Source: Actinomycetota bacterium (GTDB lineage: Bacteria > Actinomycetota > Actinomycetes > Actinomycetales > Microbacteriaceae). From it: 9,315 bases of DNA. Each line of letters opens with the position of its first letter. Within the stretch, counting starts at the first letter, position 1. The translations under genes were made by a program, and so were the position numbers. Location of the stretch: the NCBI GenBank assembly GCA_009699665.1, contig WLNS01000053.1, positions 1 through 9,315 of the forward strand, read 5' to 3'. The notes under the pieces were generated by a model. The model was not told the DNA's origin and did not search any database. It saw only the letters and a program-made list of their open reading frames with translations. Positions 7,559 to 9,315 of the stretch are shown here, piece by piece.

Positions 7559-7563
7559 CGAAA
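7540..7563 (+). repeat. 24-base direct repeat, copy 1 (tRNA 3' end)
   Basis: Starts in the T loop of tRNA-Arg and runs 5 bases past the discriminator base. It is identical over 24 bases to 7687-7710. Extending leftward, GGGG also matches after two mismatches, giving 28 of 30. A candidate attachment-site copy at a tRNA gene. Confidence 0.85.
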
Positions 7564-7597
7564 TGAAGGCCACCCCGTGTGGGTGGTTTTCATTTCG
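7559..7597 (+). terminator. terminator of tRNA-Arg
   Basis: A 17-base stem begins directly after the discriminator base: 7559-7575 pairs with 7581-7597 (15 Watson-Crick and two G-T pairs) around the loop CGTGT. The GC-rich upper part CCACCC/GGGTGG followed by TTTT looks like an intrinsic terminator; the lower A/T part makes it usable on both strands, so it may also stop transcripts arriving from the minus-strand cyclase gene. Confidence 0.8.
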
Positions 7598-7631
7598 TGG
7601 GTGTGTGTGCACGAGAACCCCCTTGGGTGGG

Positions 7632-7684
7632 CCCCCGCTGGCGCCGTCACGAGCATGTCTCGTGGCGCGTGGCGCCAGTAGGGG
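7632..7684. repeat. long GC-rich hairpin between the two tRNA-end copies
   Basis: The outer arms CTGGCGCC (7638-7645) and GGCGCCAG (7671-7678) are extended outward by a G-T pair, one mismatch and CCCC/GGGG. An inner stem CACGAG (7648-7653)/CTCGTG (7659-7664) closes a 5-base loop. No T-run is present. It fills most of the space between the tRNA terminator and the second tRNA-end copy. Confidence 0.7.
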
Positions 7685-7686
7685 AG

Positions 7687-7710
7687 TCGAGTCCCTCCAG
7701 GGGCACGAAA
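7687..7710 (+). repeat. 24-base direct repeat, copy 2 (duplicated tRNA 3' end)
   Basis: Exact copy of 7540-7563, lying 147 bases downstream and ending 2 bases before the stop codon of the minus-strand cyclase gene. No complete tRNA gene precedes it. The pattern fits a second attachment site or the scar of an integrated element, with a decayed tRNA copy as an alternative. Confidence 0.8.
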
Positions 7711-7712
7711 CG

Positions 7713-8480
7713 CTAGTCGTCGAAAATGGCCACGGCCCGGGTCCAGCCCGCCGAACCACCGCGCACCTTCGCGGGGAAACACGCAACCGTGAATCCGGTT
7801 GCCGGCAGCTGGTCGAGGTGTTGCAGCTTTTCTATCTGACAATAGGCAACCTCGGCGCCGGCCTTGTGACCTTCCCAGACCACCGAGGGATCACCCGTCT
7901 GCTCAAAGAGTTTGCGATTGTCTTTTACGGGGAGGTCCCACCCCCACGCATCGGTGCCGACAACGCGAACACCTTGATCGGTCAAGTGCAAAGTGGCCTT
8001 TCGCCCAAATCCGATACCGGTGTCAACAAAGTGGTCAGTCCCGTAAGCGGCGGCGGCGACCGTGTTCATGAGAACGATGTCATAGGGCTTGAGGGTGTAA
8101 TCGATGGCCGCCAGCGCCGCATCGATGTCTTCGGGCATCACCAGATGTCCGCTGGGCAAGTGCCGCATATCGAGCTTGACACCGGGTCGAAAAAACCAAT
8201 CGAGCGGCACTTCGTCAATGGTCCAGGCCCGCTCGCCACCGTTCATGGTGGGGTGGTAGTGCCAGGGCGCATCGACGTGAGTTCCCGAGTGTGTGGTCAT
8301 GTTTACCCGCTCAGCGGCCTGCCCTTGGCCGTCTAACAACTGTTCGGGCAGGATGCCAAATTGGGCAAACATGCCGGGAAGACCAGCAATGTGATCCATG
8401 TAGTCAATCGTGGGTCGCAAGAATTCCGGATCGACAGGAATCACGTCGTCCAGGGGCATCGACAGATCGACGAATCTCAC
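7713..8480 (-). CDS. cyclase-family (kynurenine formamidase/isatin hydrolase-like) metal hydrolase
   Basis: A 255-residue protein of the cyclase family, metal-dependent amidohydrolases that include KynB kynurenine formamidase and isatin hydrolase. The signature HxGTHxDxPxH is intact as HSGTHVDAPWH (H64, H68, D70, H74). Family opening MRFVDLSMPLDD, mid-chain YDIVLMNT, VVGTDAWGWD (174-182) and the late CQIEKLQHLDQLP ... AVAIFDD are also present. It is longer than KynB (about 210) and closer in size to isatin hydrolase, so the exact substrate is open. No signal peptide; cytoplasmic. The only in-frame start is GTG at 8480, since a stop lies at 8502-8504. GAGG lies 11 bases upstream, a long spacing that fits better with an out-of-frame ATG at 8488 created by the duplicated junction. 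It follows the amine oxidase gene by 13 bases, probably as an operon. Confidence 0.88.
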   Translation of the reverse strand: MRFVDLSMPLDDVIPVDPEFLRPTIDYMDHIAGLPGMFAQFGILPEQLLDGQGQAAERVNMTTHSGTHVDAPWHYHPTMNGGERAWTIDEVPLDWFFRPGVKLDMRHLPSGHLVMPEDIDAALAAIDYTLKPYDIVLMNTVAAAAYGTDHFVDTGIGFGRKATLHLTDQGVRVVGTDAWGWDLPVKDNRKLFEQTGDPSVVWEGHKAGAEVAYCQIEKLQHLDQLPATGFTVACFPAKVRGGSAGWTRAVAIFDD

Positions 8481-8505
8481 GCGGTCATTTTCCTCACGCG
8501 GTCAT
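8476..8505 (-). repeat. 13-base direct repeat, 17-base period, at the amine oxidase-cyclase junction
   Basis: Read on the minus strand, ATGACCGCGTGAG occurs at 8505-8493 and again at 8488-8476, separated by GAAA. The first copy carries the stop codon of the amine oxidase gene; the second carries the GTG start of the cyclase gene. It looks like a tandem duplication of a former GTGA stop-start overlap. Confidence 0.85.
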
Positions 8506-9315
8506 GCCTTTTACCGCAGCCATGGCGCTCGCAACTACTTGTTCGTCTGACATCGTGGCAAACTGGCGCGCGATGTCACCCGAGTTGAATCCGAGCAGTA
8601 TCGGTTCGCCATAGATCTTGTAGCCGTTGACCCAGAACGGCCACTGTCCCGGGTTTACCGGGTCGATCCAGTTGATCACATCGACGTTCGGGTCCCAGAA
8701 CACCTCGTCGAAGGCAAGCCACAGCTTGTCTAAGAGACCGCTGTGCAGGGCCCCCAGTGCTTGCGTCTTCTCTTCGGGCAGAGGCGGCGAGAAAGACACC
8801 GAACCCGCGTGAAGCACACCGACCGGCAGGGTCACGATGGCGTGATCAGCGCGAAGTGATTGTCCACTCGCCGACGTGAGGGTGACTCCGGCATCGTCGT
8901 AAGCGATATTGGTGACGGTCCAGTTCAGGCGGATGTCGAGCCCTTGGGCAATGTGGTCGGTAATTTGCGAATAGCCGGGATTCAACAGGACATCACCCCC
9001 CTGCATGTCTTCGCCTTCGTCGGGGGCGGCCATGGCTATTTGAGCCGGATCTGCGCCGAACTCGCCGCCCACTTCGACCGAGATGACCCACTGCTGGTCA
9101 GGCGACAAAGTTGGCGGAAGAAGTTCAGATAGAGGGCGCCCTTCGGGATTGTCGGCATCGAGGGCTTCGTCAAAGATGCCCTCAATGAACGTCTCGGCTG
9201 CCGCACTGCCGCCCACCTCGTTGTCATAGTCAAACGGGATGGTCGCGACACCGGCGGCGGCGGCCAGTTCGACCATGGGGTTGTCTGTCACGCCGTGTAT
9301 CCAGGACGGGCCGAG
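8494..9315 (-). CDS. flavin amine oxidase, N-terminus outside the window and C-terminus apparently truncated
   Basis: The visible 273 residues belong to the FAD-dependent amine oxidase family (monoamine/polyamine oxidase type). The frame is open to the window edge and begins LGPSWIHGVTDNP, the conserved ELGxSWIHG region, so the real start and the GxGxxG FAD motif lie beyond 9315. Further marks: NPGYSQITDHIAQGLDIRLN, the TLPVGVLHAGSVSFSPPLP stretch, and GLLDKLWLAFDEVFW with the conserved catalytic-type lysine. The protein then stops after MSDEQVVASAMAAVKGMTA. Family members normally continue by roughly 100 or more residues, including the W..DP.s.GSYSY segment and the FAD-contacting GEA(T) motif; neither appears here or in another frame downstream. 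The product is therefore probably inactive, or a degraded gene. It lies directly upstream of the cyclase gene. Confidence 0.85.
   Translation of the reverse strand, partial: LGPSWIHGVTDNPMVELAAAAGVATIPFDYDNEVGGSAAAETFIEGIFDEALDADNPEGRPLSELLPPTLSPDQQWVISVEVGGEFGADPAQIAMAAPDEGEDMQGGDVLLNPGYSQITDHIAQGLDIRLNWTVTNIAYDDAGVTLTSASGQSLRADHAIVTLPVGVLHAGSVSFSPPLPEEKTQALGALHSGLLDKLWLAFDEVFWDPNVDVINWIDPVNPGQWPFWVNGYKIYGEPILLGFNSGDIARQFATMSDEQVVASAMAAVKGMTA

Noticed and set aside
6891..7842. Minus-strand reading frames across and beyond the tRNA gene (for example translations containing LEGLEPPTLSLGRNCSSIELQR or SCPWRDSNPQPFP)
   Set aside because: These are the well-known false proteins produced by translating the antisense of a tRNA gene; they also overlap the HNH gene or the terminator hairpin.
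7563..8336. Plus-strand frame of 257 codons
   Set aside because: It begins in the tRNA terminator and runs opposite the cyclase gene; no domain is seen.

Overview
The window reads as chromosomal DNA of a moderately GC-rich actinobacterium, most likely of the family Microbacteriaceae or a close relative. The evidence is the gene set and order: a bacterial XPB helicase and its helicase-associated partner, a small two-helix membrane protein, a cold-shock protein with a C-terminal tail, a DUF3027-type protein, actinobacterial-type SerC, a DtxR/IdeR regulator with every metal ligand in place, and the HNH protein that begins MRTLVLNAGYEPLAVVSF. I cannot name the genus.

Left part (1-3564, minus strand): an apparent operon transcribed leftward, running small membrane protein, then the 564-residue XPB-associated protein (GTG start), then XPB helicase, whose last residues lie outside the window. 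Middle (3632-4664, plus strand): the cold-shock gene overlaps the start of the DUF3027-like gene, whose product ends in a very acidic tail with 23 consecutive aspartates and NEEDL repeats. It converges on serC (4686-5798, minus). serC diverges from the DtxR/IdeR gene (5902-6594, plus) across about 100 bases holding a strong inverted repeat. A 332-base gap (6595-6926) follows, with two possible tiny overlapping reading frames and a 19-base palindrome just before the HNH gene (6927-7424). A tRNA-Arg(CCU) gene with its own promoter box and a 17-bp-stem terminator comes next.

The right end (7564-9315) looks accessory. The last part of the tRNA gene is repeated exactly (24 bases) 147 bases downstream, the pattern left by site-specific integration into a tRNA gene. 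The bases between the copies are mostly strong hairpins. Beyond the second copy lie two minus-strand genes: a putative metal-dependent cyclase/kynurenine formamidase-type hydrolase, and a flavin amine oxidase that stops early, without the C-terminal FAD-binding part normal for the family. The junction of these two genes carries a 13-base direct repeat with a 17-base period, which looks like a tandem duplication.

Most of the window is conserved core: DNA repair helicase, RNA chaperone, serine synthesis, metal-responsive regulation. I see no convincing new defence or mobile system. The points most worth a second look are the duplicated tRNA end, the truncated amine oxidase with its duplicated junction, the poly-aspartate tail, and two minus-strand genes that share the same leaderless promoter geometry.
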